Source of the DNA: Cladocopium goreaui
Lineage: Eukaryota; Sar; Dinophyceae; Suessiales; Symbiodiniaceae
Direction of reading: 5' to 3'
DNA: 64,000 nucleotides
Assembly (NCBI GenBank): GCA_947184155.2
Contig: CAMXCT020000517.1
Coordinates: 178,078 to 242,077, forward strand
Shown here: positions 46,201 through 59,188 of the stretch, piece by piece
Layout of the letters: each line of letters starts with the position of its first letter
Numbering within the stretch: position 1 is the first letter of the stretch
Program-made: the position numbers and the translations under genes
The notes under the pieces: generated by a model
What the model saw: only the letters and a program-made list of their open reading frames with translations
Database searches by the model: none
What the model was told of the DNA's origin: nothing

Positions 46201-49200
46201 AGGGACGGCCTCATGGAAGCCTCAAAGCAACGAAAATATATATGTTTATCAGCATCAAGCAAGCTTCCAGGCAGGCTTCGAGGCAGCCCTCGAGGCAGGC
46301 CTCCAAGGCTTCGAGGATTGGTTATAGCATGATGCAAGCCTCCAGACAGGCTTCGAGGCAGGCCTCGAGGCAGGCTTCCAGATCCTCGAGAGTATGTTGT
46401 TAAGCATGAAGCAAGCCTCGAGGCAGGCTTCGAGGCAGGCCTCCAAGCCTCGAGGATGTGCTTTTAAGGATGAAGCAAGCCTCGAAGCAGGCTTCAAAGC
46501 AGGCCTTGAGGCAGGCCTCGAGGCAGGCTTCCAGGGCCCCAAAGATATATTTAGCATGAAGCAAGCCTTGAGGCCCTACCAAATGCAAGCAACCAAAAGA
46601 AATCCATGCAGGCAGAAGTCGAGTGAGTCAGTAGCCCCAAACGAACGCCAAAAAGACTTTCAGCAGCCAAAGACTTTAGTGTCTGGCGACAAACCTGCCT
46701 CATCATGGCCCCCAAAACAAGATCCAAAAAACTAGTAGAAACAGGGAAGCCATAAAGGGACCTCGACTGTACAAGCAACAAGTTGGGACGGACAGGGAGA
46801 AAAAGGCATGTGTTAAGCCAACACTCATGCTCATGCTAGAGCGTCGCAATTCTGCTTGCAAAACTTCCGCGGTCAGCAACAAAATTCTCCGATGGCTGAC
46901 CCCACTTTTTGGGTCCAAATCTGGACCCCAAAACGGGGCCCAAGCGAAGACCCTGAGAAAGAAACTAATTAGGATCCAATTCTGGACCCTTTTGGGGTCC
47001 AGTTGGCCCAAAAAATGTGGGGTCAGCCATCGGAGCCTTTTTGCTGCTGAACGCAAAATGTTTTGCAAGCGGGTTTGCGGACTTACAGCAGCAATGAACA
47101 TGAATGTCAACACAAACCGTTTTCGTCTTGATGCGGCCCAAGTTCTAGTTGGCTACTGTCGAGGTCACTTTATTGCCGCCATGTTTTTTACGCACTTTTT
47201 TAGACCCTTGTTTTAGGGGCCATGAGAACGCATGTTTCATTTTTGGCCGGCTAACTTCCTGCGAGGCGTCCGGGCTCACCGAGGCCGCCTTCCCGAGGCC
47301 AGGCCTCGGACTCAAAACCGTATTGGGCACGAGGAACGAAGCGAGGCTCACGGGGACTCGAATCTATATAATACTATGTTGGAGTCCCCATGGAAATGGT
47401 GATGGTGTGGCAGTGGGAAATTGTGGTGCCTTGTAGAATTTTAGACCGCAGCTGGCGCAAAGAGACGGCCTCATGGAAGCCTCGAAGCAACGAAAATATA
47501 TGTGTTTTATCAGCATCAAGCAAGCTTCCAGGCAGGCTTCGAGGCAGCCCTCGAGGCAGGCCTCCACGGCTTCGAGGATTCGTTATAGCATGATGCAAGT
47601 CTCCAGACAGACTCGTCGAGGCAGGCCTCGAGGCAGGTCAGACCCTCGAGAATATGTTTTTAAGCATGAAGCAAGCCTCGAGGCAGGCTTCGAGGCAGGC
47701 CTCCAAGCCTCGAGGATGTGCTTTTAAGCATGAAGCAAGCCTCGAAGCAGGCTTCAAAGCAGGCCTTGAGGCAGGCCTCGAGGCAGGTTTCCAGGGCCTC
47801 AAAGATATATTTAGCATGAAGCAAGCCTTGAGGCCCTACCAAATGCAAGCATAAGTCGAGAGAGTCAGTAGCCCCAAACGAACGCCAAAAAGACTTTCAG
47901 CAGCCAAAGACTTTAGTGTCTGGCGACAAACCTGCTTCATCATGGCCCCCAAAACAAGATCCAAAAAACTAGTAGAAACAGGGAAGCCATAAAGGGACCT
48001 CGACTGTACAAGCAACAAGTTGGGACGGACAGGGAGAAAAAGGCATGTGTTGAGCCAACACTCATGCTCATGCTAGAGCGTCGCAAATCTGCTTGCAAAA
48101 CTTCCGCGGTCAGCAACAAAATTCTCCGATGGCTGACCCCACTTTTGGGTCCAAATCTGACCCCAAAACGGGGCCCAAGCGAAGACCCATGAGAAGAAAG
48201 TAAAATAGGATCCCATTTTGGGGTCCAGATTTGGGCCCAAAAATGGGGTCAGCCATCGGAGAATTTTGCTGCTGCCCGCAAATGTTTTGCAAGCGGGTTT
48301 GCGAACCAGCAGCATGAACATGAATGTCAACACAAACCGTTTTCTTCTTATGCGTCCCAAGTTCTAGTTGCTACTGTCGAGGTCCCTTTATGGCCGCCAT
48401 GTTTGTACCACTTTTTTAGACCCTGTTTAGGGGCCATGAGAAAGTATGTTTAATTTGTTGGCAGGCGTACTTCCTTCGAGGCGCTCCGAGGCTCACCGAG
48501 GCCTGCCCGAGGCCAGGCCTCGGACGCAAAACGTATTGGCACGAGGACAAAGCGAGGCTCACGGGGACTCGAATCTATATAATACTATTGTTAGAGTCCC
48601 ATGGAAATGGTGATGGTGTGGCAGTGGGAAATTGTGGTGCCTTGTAGAATTTTAGGCCGCAGCTGGCGCAAAGGGACGGCCTCATGGAAGCCTCGAAGCA
48701 ACGAAAATATATGTGTTTATCAGCATCAAGCAAGCTTCCAGGCAGGCTTCGAGGCAGCCCTCGAGGCAGGCCTCCAAGGCTTCGAGGATTGGTTATAGCA
48801 TGATGCAAGCCTCCAGACAGGCTTCGAGGCAGGCCTCGAGGCAGGCCTCGAGGCAGGCTTCCAGACCTCGAGAATATGTTTTTAAGCATGAAGCAAGCCT
48901 CGAGGCAGGCTTCGAGGCAGGCCTCCAAGCCTCGAGGATGTGCTTTTAAGGATGAAGCAAGCCTCGAAGCAGGCTTCAAAGCAGGCCTTGAGGCAGGCCT
49001 CGAGGCAGGCTTCCAGGGCCTCAAAGATATATTTAGTATGAAGCAAGCCTTGAGGCCCTACCAAATGCAAGCAACCAAAAGAAATCCATGCAGGCAGAAG
49101 TCGAGAGAGTCAGTAGCCCCAAACGAACGCCAAAAAGACTTTCAGCAGCCAAAGACTTTAGTGTCTGGCGACAAACCTGCTTCATCATGGCCCCCAAAAC

Positions 49201-52200
49201 AAGATCCAAAAAACTAGTAGAAACAGGGAAGCCATAAAGGGACCTCGACTGTACAAGCAACAAGTTGGGACAGACAGGGAGAAAAAGGCATGTGTTAAGC
49301 CAACACTCATGCTCATGCTAGAGCGTCGCAAATCTGCTTGCAAAACTTCCGCGGTCAGCAACAAAATTCTCCGATGGCTGACCCCACTTTTGGGTCCAAA
49401 TCTGGACCCCAAAACGGGGCCCAAGCGAAGACTCATGAGAAGAAACTAAAATAGGATCCATTCTGGACCCCATTTTGGGGTCCAGATTTGGGCCTAAAAA
49501 TGGGGTCAGCCATCGGAGAATTTTGCTGCTGCCCGCAAATGTTTTGCAAGCGGGTTTGCGAACCAGCAGCATGAACATGAATGTCAACACAAACCGTTTT
49601 CTTCTTATGCGTCCCAAGTTCTAGTTGCTACTGTCGAGGTGCCTTTATGGCCGCCATGTTTGTACCACTTTTTTAGACCCTGTTTAGGGGCCATGAGAAA
49701 GTATGTTTAATTTGTTGGCAGGCGTACTTCCTTCGAGGCGCTCCGAGGCTCACCGAGGCCTGCCCGAGGCCAGGCCTCGGACGCAAAACGTATTGGCACG
49801 AGGACAAAGCGAGGCTCACCGGGACTCGAATCTATATAATACTATTGTTAGAGTCCCATGGAAATGGTGATGGTGTGGCAGTGGGAAATTGTGGTGCCTT
49901 GTAGAATTTTAGGCCGCAGCTGGCGCAAAGGGACGGCCTCATGGAAGCCTCGAAGCAACGAAAATATCTGTGTTTATCAGCATCAAGCAAGCTTCCAGGC
50001 AGGCTTCGAGGCAGCCCTCGAGGCAGGCCTCCAAGGCTTCGAGGATTGGTTATAGCATGATGCAAGCCTCCAGACAGGCTTCGAGGCAGGCCTCGAGGCA
50101 GGCCTTTGAGGCAGGCTTCCAGACCCTCGAGAATATGTTTTTAAGCATGAAGCAAGCCTCGAGGCAGGCTTCGAGGCAGGCCTCCAAGCCTCGAGGATAT
50201 GATTTTAAGGATGAAGCAAGCCTCGAAGCAGGCTTCAAAGCAGGCCTTGAGGCAGGCTCGAGGCAGGTTCCAGGCCTCAATGATATATTTAGCGATGAAG
50301 CAAGCCTGAGGGCCCTACGCAAATATTCAAGCGAACCAAAACAAATCCATGCAGGCAGAAGTCGAAGATTCAGTACCCCAAACGAAGCACCACAAAAGAC
50401 ATTCAGCAGCCAAAGACTTAGTGCTGGCGACAAACCTGCTTCATCATCATTGACCCCAAAACAATAATCCAAAAACTAGTAGAAACAGGGAAGCATAAAG
50501 GGACGCTCGACTGTACAAGAAACAAAGTGGGACGCACAGAGAGAAAAAGCATGTATTAACACTTACGCTCATGCTAGTGCGTCGCAAATCTGCTTGCAAA
50601 ACCTCTGCGGGCAGCAGCAAAATTCTCCGATGGCTGACCCCACTTTTTGGTCCAAATCTGGATCCCAAAACGGGGCCCAAGCAAAGACCTAAAAGAAGGA
50701 ATGAAAATGTGATCCAATTCTGGACCCCATTTTGGGGTCCATATTTGGGCCCAAAAATGGGGTCAGCCATCGGAGAATTTCGCTGCTGCCCGCACATGTT
50801 GTGCAAGCAGATTTGCGACCCTGCAGCTTGAACATGTATGTCAACACAAAAACCGTTTTCTTCTTAGGCGTCCCAAGTTTCTAGTTGCTACTGTCGAGGT
50901 CCCTTTATGGCCCATGTTTGACCACTTTTTTAGACCCTGTTTAGGGGCCAGGTAGAAAGTATGTTAATTTGTTGGCAGGCGTACTCCTTCGATGCGCTCC
51001 TAGGCTCCCGGGCCTGCCGGGAGGCCAGCCTCGGACGCAAAACGTTTGGCACTAGGACAAAGCGAGGCTCAAAAAAAACGGGGACTCGAAATCTATATAA
51101 TACTATTGTTCATCCTCATGGAAAACTGGGTGATTGTTGGTGCAGTGGGAAATTGTGGTGCTGTAGAATTTTAGGCCGCATCTGGCGCAAAGGGACGGCC
51201 TCTGGAAGCCTCGAAGGCAACGAAAATATATGTGTTTATCAGCATCAAGCAAGCTTCCAGGCAGGCTTCGAGGCAGGCCTCCAAGGCTTCGAGGATTGGT
51301 TATAGCATGATGCAAGCCTCCAGACAGGCTTCGAGGCAGGCCTCGAGGCAGGCTTCCAGACCCTCGAGAATATGTTTTTAAGCATGAAGCAAGTCTCGAG
51401 GCAGGCTTCGAGGCAGGCCTCCAAGCCTCGAGGATGTGCTTTTAAGCATGAAGCAAGCCTCGAAGCAGGCTTCAAAGCAGGCCTTGAGGCAGGCCTCGAG
51501 GCAGGTTTCCAGGGCCTCAAAGATATATTTAGCATGAAGCAAGCCTTGAGGCCCTACCAAACGCAAGCAACCAAAACAAATCCATGCAGGCAGAAGTCGA
51601 GAGAGTCAGTAGCCCCAAACGAACGCCAAAAAGACATTCAGCAGCCAAAGACTTTAGTGTCTGGCGACAAACCTGCTTCGGCCCCCAAAACAAGATCCAA
51701 AAAACTAGTAGAAACAGGGAAGCCATAAAGGGACCTCGACTGTACAAGCAACAAGTTGGGACGGACAAGGAGAAAAAGGCATGTGTTAAGCCAACACTCA
51801 TGCTCATGCTCATGCTAGAGCGTCGCAAATCTGCTTGCAAAACTTCCGCGGTCAGCAACAAAATTCTCCGATGGCTGACCCCACTTTTGGGTCCAAATCT
51901 GACCCCAAAACGGGGCCCAAGCGAAGACCCATGAGAAGAAAGTAAAATAGGATCCCATTTTGGGGTCCAGATTTGGACCCAAAAATGGGGTCAGCCATCG
52001 GAGAATTTTGCTGCTGCCCGCAAATGTTTTGCAAGCGGGTTTGCGAACCAGCAGCATGAACATGAATGTCAACACAAACCGTTTTCTTCTTATGCGTCCC
52101 AATTCTAGTTGCTTACTGTTCGAGGTCCCTTTATGGCCGCCAGGTTGTAACCCCCTGGCGGGGGAGTAAAGGACTTTTTTGTTAGACCCTGTTTCCTAGG

Positions 52201-53655
52201 GGCCATTTATAAATATGTTTAATGTGTTGGCAGGCGTACTTCCTTCGAGGCGCTCCGAGGCTCACCGAGGCCTGCCCGAGGCCAGGCCTCGGACGCAAAA
52301 CGTATTGGCACGAGGACAAAGCGAGGCTCACGGGGACTCGAATCTATATAATACTATTGTTAGAGTCCCATGGAAATGGTGATGGTGTGGCAGTGGGAAA
52401 TTGTGGTGCCTTGTCCCATGGAAATGGTGATGGTGTGGCATTGGGAAATTGTGGTGCCTTGTAGAATTTTAGGCCGCAGCTGGCGCAAAGGGACGGCCTC
52501 ATGGAAGCCTCGAAGCAACGAAAATATATGTGTTTATCAGCATCAAGCAAGCTTCCAGGCAGGCTTCGAGGCAGCCCTCGAGGCAGGCCTCCAAGGCTTC
52601 GAGGATTGGTTATAGCATGATGCAAGCCTACAGACAGGCTTCGAGGCAGGCCTCGAGGCAGGCCTCGAGGCAGGCTTCCAGACCTCGAGAATATGTTTTT
52701 AAGCATGAAGCAAGCCTCGAGGCAGGCTTCGAGGCAGGCCTCCAAGCCTCGAAGATGTGCTTTTAAGCATGAAGCAAGCCTCGAAGCAGGCTTCAAAGCA
52801 GGCCTTGAGGCAGGTCTCGAGGCAGGTTTCCAGGGCCTCAAAGATATATTTAGCACGAAGCAAGCCTTGAGGCCCTACCAAATGCAAGCAACCAAAACAA
52901 ATCCATGCAGGCAGAAGTCGAGAGAGTCAGTAGCCCCAAACGAACGCCAAAAAGACATTCAGCAGCCAAAGACTTTAGTGTCTGGCGACAAACCTGCTTC
53001 GGCCCCCAAAACAAGATCCAAAAAACTAGTAGAAACAGGGAAGCCATAAAGGGACCTCGACTGTACAAGCAACAAGTTGGGACGGACAGGGAGAAAAAGG
53101 CATGTGTTAAGCCAACACTCATGCTCATGCTCATGCTAGAGCGTCGCAAATCTGCTTGCAAAACTTCCGCGGTCAGCAACAAAATTCTCCGATGGCTGAC
53201 CCCACTTTTGGGTCCAAATCTGGACCCCAAAACGGGGCCCAAGCGAAGACTCATGAGAAGAAACTAAAATAGGATCCAATTCTGGACCCCATTTTGGGGT
53301 CCAGATTTGGGCCTAAAAATGGGGTCAGCCATCGGAGAATTTTGCTGCTGCCCGCAAATGTTTTGCAAGCGGGTTTGCGAACCAGCAGCATGAACATGAA
53401 TGTCAACACAAACCGGTTTCTTCTTATGCGTCCCAAGTTCTAGTTGCTACTGTCGAGGTCCCTTTATGGCCGCCATGTTTGTACCACTTTTTTAGACCCT
53501 GTTTAGGGGCCATGAGAAAGCATGTTTAATTTGTTGGCCGGCGTACTTCCTTCGAGGCGCTCCGAGGCTCACCGAGGCCTGCCCGAGGCCAGACCTCGGA
53601 CGCAAAACGTATTGGCACGAGGACAAAGCGAGGCTCACGGAGACTCGAATCTATA
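37245..53655. repeat. Short-unit part of the array, including indel-rich units
   Basis: Twelve to thirteen units of about 1.25 kb. Most are clean, but 41170-42480, 46900-47350, 47590-47640, 50230-51180 and 52105-52215 carry many single-base indels, homopolymer changes and small insertions relative to neighbours. One unit (52370-52465) has a 48-bp tandem duplication of the CCCATGGAAATGG block. The array ends abruptly at 53655, inside the landmark, where CTGCAGAGG of the next repeat family begins. Confidence 0.9.
37713..37870. repeat. Scrambled unit: template-switch junction
   Basis: At about 37735 the sequence leaves its normal position (GAGGCCCTA) and jumps to CTGCGTCCCAAG-type sequence from the palindrome's outer right side. 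It then runs through shortened versions of the next segments (GTCGAGGTCCCTTTATGG, GACCCTGTTTA, GGCGTACTTCC, GGCTCACCGA) and jumps back at AAGTCGAGAGAG near 37850. About 120 bp of compressed downstream unit thus replaces the usual linker. Confidence 0.8.
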
Positions 53656-54722
53656 TACTGCAGAGGTACTTCCAAGTGTCTTGTTGTGGCGACAAGCGTA
53701 TCAATGATTTGGGTTTTCTTCCAGGTTATGTAGTTGGAGTCGCATGCTTGCACCGGGAAATTCCATGTAGGCGGATTTGCATACACCTCGCTTCCCGTAC
53801 GTCTTGATCATCTATTTTTTGCCCGTCAGTTTGTTTGCAACGCTTTGTTCCTCTTCCTTCTGCTGTATTTTCATATGTACAAACCTCGAACAAACCTTGT
53901 TAATGTCTGCACGCAGCTCATTTCATTGAGGAATGAGCACTTTCTTGGTGACACCTTCGATGTGCTGTCATTCATATGTACAAACTCCAGACATACTTTG
54001 AAAACATCTCTGTGCCCCGCATTCTATTGGAGAAAGCCATGCCATGACCACACCTTCGATCTGTTGTTTTTTCATATGTACAAACCCCAAGCAAACTTCA
54101 ATTCTAGGCAGTGGAGGAAATCTACAGTTGCCGCGCGCAAAAAAAGAAATTAATTGAACTTTCCTTTAAATCCGGTTGCACCTGATGGCATGGTCCGGCC
54201 CCATAGACTTGAGGTTTGAACATGGTTTGCTTGAGGTTTGTACATATGAAAAACCAGCATGCCAGAGCTTCACCACTTGAAGTGTTCCTGCCATTGTAAA
54301 CTGTCTGATTGGACGCGTGTTTTGAATTTGTTCGGGGTTCGTGCATATGAAAACAGAGCATGCTAGAGTACTGGCAGCCAACGTGCTTTTCTCGAGTCTT
54401 TTCCCGTTGGGTTGATGCTTTCTTATGTTGCCGGAAGCTTTAGTACAGACCTCGATGTTTGAGAGAGAATGGCAGGTCCATGTGTCTCACAGGAAGTTTG
54501 CCACTCAGCAACTACTGTGTCTGTAGTCTGGCTGCTGGCTTTAGATTTCATCTTTACTCGATGTGTCTCCCCTTGCCCCAGAATTTCAATGTTGGATGTT
54601 GTGCAAACGGGAGGCCTCTTAGATAGATCCCGCACCGGCGCGTTCGATTTTTCACGTCTTTTCAAGTGTGGAAGCCTTCCTACATTTACAGTTGAGACAC
54701 TGGGCACTTGCAGCTTCATACG
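53656..54722 (+). repeat. Copy 1 of a mosaic repeat with 101-bp-phased core
   Basis: Starts CTGCAGAGGTACTTCC at the array junction and lacks about 80 bp found in copy 2 (after CCAAGTGTCT). It contains the core TTTTCATATGTACAAAC at 53871, 53972 and 54072 (plus orientation, first base of TCATATGTAC) and the reverse core at 54240 and 54341. From 53997 it is almost identical to 59189-59914. A 139-codon plus frame (53734-54153) exists, but the core falls in different frames along it (FHMYKP, FICTN), which argues against coding. Confidence 0.88.
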
Positions 54723-55189
54723 CTAAGTAGAAGAGACCATATGATGATGTTACAGGTCGCCTGAAGGTTGACAATGTCCTGCCAGGCCGAGCGCCGCCGA
54801 CATTTCAAAAGTTGCAGAAGTGGCAGAACCCAAGCGTGAAGGCTCGGCTATGAGATGTCAGGGAGTAGTGCGGCGTCCAACCCCTTCACCCCCGTAGACT
54901 CTTAACGCCAGGTGTGTCTGTGTGTGTTTCTTCCTGCTTGAACTGGCCGTGGAGTAGTTCTAGTCCACCATAAATAACAGTGTATTCTTAAAACGGGCCG
55001 AAATTACTCCACGCATTTTGTATTGGCCCTGCCATATTTCTGCATTTTTTACTCCGCGGATGGTCTACTCCATATTTACTCCACATCTTCTCTATTGGCT
55101 GAAGCATGTGGACGCCTCTTGGAATTACTCCGCTAGCCGTCTCAATTTGTTGGTTCAGACATGGCTGCTTATATCTGTGTCAACAGTGG
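54723..55189. other. Unique spacer inside the mosaic
   Basis: No match to the other copies is seen. Bases 54990-55140 repeat short words such as ATTACTCC, TACTCCAC and ACTCCGC with a loose 15-40 bp spacing. Bases 54905-54925 have a GTGT run. No gene is supported. Confidence 0.5.
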
Positions 55190-56255
55190 CGTTAGGGGCA
55201 GGGGGGAGCTCATTGAATCCAATTCAAGCCTCAGAAAATATTGTGATGCTGGAGACTAATGTGTGTACCTCCTCAGTGCCAACATGACATAGAACAAACC
55301 GGTATATGATTTTTTACTTTGGCATGATGACGTATGAAGAGAGTTACGTGCTTCGCTGTTTGAAGAATGGAACTTTATGCTAGACACACGGCTCGGTTAT
55401 GTGAGCATCTGTAAAAGGGTTGCTGGGCACACTCATTGGGAAATCTTTTTTTGGCGCCGCGGCATTTCTTTTCGTTTGGACCGTTTGTGTTTCTTTTGAC
55501 GGAAGCCATTTTTAGCTTCAATTTCTGGAAGGCCGCTTCTATTGTTTCATTAGGCGAAGCCAAAACTTGCTTCATTTTTGGGACCAAACTTTGGCTTCGA
55601 GTTTGGAGCCAAAACTTGTCTTTTGTGGAGTTTGTGGTAGATAATTCCCGCTTGGCTTGTGTTGGAAGCGGCAGGATGCGAGCAGAGTGAGTTATCGCTG
55701 CTCTGCTGTTGTTCAACAAGCATGATTCCGGCAGCTAAGCTCTGAAACAAATCCCTTGCCACAGGCTGCTCCATGATGGTGTATCCATGAGTTGACACAT
55801 GCTGCTTTCCAGGCTTCAAGACGATGCAACGGAACTGCAGAGGTACTTCCAAGTGTCTCCAAAGTTGCTGGGGTTTGGAGAAGCTTGTCCTGGTGTCTTG
55901 AAAGTGTCATGCCGTGGCGTGGCATTATGGGCTTTACGAAATTTGGCGACAAGCGTATCAATGATTTGGGTTTTCTTCCAGGTTATGTAGTTGGAGTCGC
56001 ATGCTTGCACCGGGAAATTCCATGTAGGCGGATTTGCATACACCTCGCTTCCCGTACGTCTTGATCATCTATTTTTTGCCCGTCAGTTTGTTTGCAACGC
56101 TTTGTTCCTCTTCCTTCTGCTGTATTTTCATATGTACAAACCTCGAACAAACCTTGTTAATGTCTGCACGCAGCTCATTTCATTGAGGAATGAGCACTTT
56201 CTTGGTGACACCTTCGATGTGCTGTCATTCATATGTACAAACTCCAGACATACTG
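55190..56255 (+). repeat. Copy 2 of the mosaic repeat, left arm of a giant palindrome
   Basis: From 55195 to 56255 this is the reverse complement of about 57026-58100, with matching distances throughout (for example 55835 pairs with about 57440). Arms are roughly 1.06 kb, with indels and substitutions. Cores lie at 56128 and 56229. Bases 55945-56255 also match 53690-53996 directly. The arm includes a region with tandem-like GCTTCG/AAGCC words (55500-55620). Confidence 0.88.
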
Positions 56256-57990
56256 AGGAGGTACACTCATAAGTCTCCGGGATCACAATACTTTCCAAAG
56301 CTTGAATTAGATTCAACGAGTCCCCCCCTGCCCCCAAGACCAATGTTGATACAAACATAAACGTGAAAAATCGAACGCGCCGGTGTGCGATCAATCTAAG
56401 AAGCTTCTCGTTTGCACAACATCCCATATTAAAATTCCGGGGCAAGGGGATACACATAGAGTAAAGATGAAATCTAAAGCCAGCAGCCAGACTACTGACG
56501 CAGTAGTTGCTGAATGGCAATCTTCCTGTGAGACACATGGATTTGCCATTCTCTCTCAAACATTGAGGTCTGTGCTAACGCTTCCGGCAACATGAGCAAG
56601 CATCAACCCGCCCGGAAAAGACTCAAGAAAAGTACGCTGGCTGCCAGTACTCTAACATGCTGTGTTTTCATATGTACAAACCTTGAACAAACTCGGAATA
56701 CACGTCCCATCGGACACTTTACAATGGCAGGAACACTTCAAGTGGCAAAGCTCTGGCATGCTGGTTTTTCATATGTACAAACCTCAAGCAAACCTTGTTC
56801 AAACCTCAAATCTATGGGGCCGGACGATGCCAGCAGGTGCGACAGGATTTTAAAGGAAAGTTCAATTAATTTCTTTTTTTTGCGCGCGGCAAATGTAGGT
56901 TTCGTCCGCTGCCTAGAATTGAGGTTTGATTGGGGTTTGTACATATGAAAACACAGCAGATCGAAGGTGTGGTCATGGCATGGCTTTCTCCAATAGAATG
57001 CGCAGCACAGAGATGTTTTCAAAGTATGCCTGGAGTTTGTACATATGAAAACACAGCACATCGAAGGTGTCACCAAAAAAGTGCTCATTCCTCAGTGAAA
57101 TGAGCTGCGCGCAGACATTAACAAGGTTTGTTTGGGGGTTGTACATATGAAAATACAGCCGAAGGAAGAGGAACAAAGCATTGCAAACAAAAACGACAGG
57201 TAAAGAACAGATGATCAAGACGTACGGGAAGCGAGCTGCATGCAGATCCGCCTGCATGGATTTTCGCGGTGCAAGCATGCAACTCCAACTACATAACCTG
57301 AAAGCAAATCCAAATCATTGACACGCTTGTCGCCAAATTTCGTAAAGCCCATGATGCCACGCCACAGCATGACACTTTCAAGACACCAAAACAAGCTTCT
57401 CCAAGCCCCAGCAACTTTGGAGACACTTGGAAGTACCTCTGCAGTTCCGCTGCATCGTCTTGAAGCCTAGAAGGCAGCATGTGTCAACTCATGGATACAC
57501 CATCATGGAGCAGCCTGTGGCAAGGGATTTGTTTCAGAGCGAAGCTGCCGGAATCATGCTTGTAGAACCACAGCAGAGCAGCAACAACTCACTCTGCTCG
57601 CATCCTGTCGCGTCCAACACAATCGGGAATTACCTGCCACAAACGCCAAAAAAGATAGATTTTGGCTCCAAACTCGAAGCCAAAAATTGATCCCAAACAT
57701 GAAGCCATTTTTGGCTTCGCCTAATGAAACAATAGAAGCGGTCTCCCAGAACTTGAAACTAAAAATGGCCTCTGTCAAAAGAGACACAAACTGTCCAAAA
57801 CGAAAAGAAATGTTGCGGCGCCCAAAAAAAAAACTCCCAGTGAATGTGCCCGACAACCCTTTTACAGATGCTCGCACAACCTAGGCGTATGTCTAGCATA
57901 AAGTTCCATTCTTCAACAGCGAAGCACGTGACTCTCTTCATACGTCATCATGCCAGAATCGAAGATCATACACCGTTTTTCTGTATCATG
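56256..57990 (-). repeat. Copy 3 of the mosaic repeat, inverted
   Basis: The most complete inverted copy. It begins GAGGAGGTACACTC, has plus cores at 56668 and 56769 and reverse cores at 56939, 57039 and 57141. The gap between converging cores is 170 bp and is centred on an A/T-rich AATTAATTTC-T8-GCGCGC stretch. Its first 1.18 kb is almost identical to 57993-59188. Confidence 0.88.
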
Positions 57991-57992
57991 TT

Positions 57993-59188
57993 GACACTGA
58001 GGAGGTACACTCATAAGTCTCCGGGATCACAATACTTTCCAAAGCTTGAATTAGATTCAACGAGTCCCCCCCTGCCCCCAAGACCAATGTTGATACAAAC
58101 ATAAACGTGAAAAATCGAACGCGCCGGTGTGCGATCAATCTAAGAAGCTTCTCGTTTGCACAACATCCAATATTAAAATTCCGGGGCAAGGGATACACAT
58201 AGAGTAAAGATGAAATCTAAAGCCAGCAGCCAGACTACTGACGCAGTAGTTGCTGAATGGCAATCTGCCTGTGAGACACATGGATTTGCCATTCTCTCTC
58301 AAACATTGAGGTCTGTGCTAGCGCTTCCGGCAACATGAGCAAGCATCAACCCGCCCGGAAAAGACTCAAGAAAAGCACGCTGGCTGCCAGTACTCTAACA
58401 TGCTGTGTTTTCATATGTACAAACCTCGAACAAACTCGGAATACACGTCCCATCGGATCACTTTACAATGGCAGGAACACTTCAAGTGGCAAAGCTCTGG
58501 CATGCTGGTTTTTCATATGTACAAACCTCAAGCAAACCTTGTTCAAACCTCAAATCTATGGGGCCGGACGATGCCAGCAGGTGCGACAGGATTTAAAAGG
58601 AAAGTTCAATTAATTTCTTTTTTTTGCGCGCGGCAACTCTAGGTTTCGTCCGCTGCCTAGAATTGAGGTTTGATTGGGGTTTGTACATATGAAAACACAG
58701 CAGATCAAAGGTGTGGTCATGGCATGGCTTTCTCCAATAGAATGCGCAGCACAGAGATGTTTTCAAAGTACGCCTGGAGTTTGTACATATGAAAACACAG
58801 CACATCGAAGGTGTCACCAAAAAAGTGCTCATTCCTCAGTGAAATGAGCTGCGCGCAGACATTAACATGGTTTGTTTGGGTTTGTACATATGAAAATACA
58901 GCCGAAGGAAGAGGAACAAAGCATTGCAGACAAAAACGACAGGTAAAGAACAGATGATCAAGACGTACGGGAAGCGAGCTGCATGCAGATCCGCCTGCAT
59001 GGATTTTCGCGGTGCAAGCATGCAACTCCAACTACATAACCTGAAAGCAAATCCAAATCATTGACACGCTTGGCGCCAAATTTCGTAAAGCCCATGATGC
59101 CACGCCACAGCATGACACTTTCAAGACACCAAAACAAGCTTCTCCAAACCCCAGCAACTTTGGAGACACTTGGAAGTACCTCTGCAGC
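57993..59188 (-). repeat. Copy 4 of the mosaic repeat, inverted and truncated
   Basis: A near-identical direct repeat of 56256-57440. Cores lie at 58411 and 58513 (plus) and 58683, 58783 and 58884 (reverse). It stops at CCTCTGCAG, the same point at which copy 1 starts. Confidence 0.9.

Larger units (their letters stand above)
30869..53655. repeat. Higher-order tandem array, about 16 units plus partial ends
   Basis: The landmark CGAATCTATATAATACTATT recurs near 31068, 33130, 35208, 37245, 38580, 39820, 41048, 42320, 43580, 44830, 46100, 47360, 48580, 49830, 51088 and 52340; a truncated copy ends the array at 53655. The first three intervals are 2.04-2.08 kb; the fourth (37245-38580) is 1.33 kb and holds a scrambled patch; later ones are 1.22-1.31 kb. 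Each unit contains, in order: a GAGGCTC-rich segment, the landmark, a conserved block around CCCATGGAAATGGTG, a 12-bp repeat block, a linker, and a long palindrome. Local units differ by few substitutions, with subfamily variants (AAAACAAATCC versus AAAAGAAATCC; one to three CTCATG copies). Short frames repeated in every unit come from this and are not separate genes. Confidence 0.97.

Noticed and set aside
30943..53707. Dozens of repeated 60-200 codon frames, including an ATG-led 65-codon frame after a TATATAA box in each unit
   Set aside because: They recur because the DNA is a tandem array. Frames are open on both strands, and dinoflagellate promoters are not known to depend on TATA boxes.
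53734..54153. 139-codon plus frame in the mosaic repeat (a second copy starts at 55991)
   Set aside because: The conserved core is read in different frames along it, and copies are truncated or shifted; conservation is at the DNA level.
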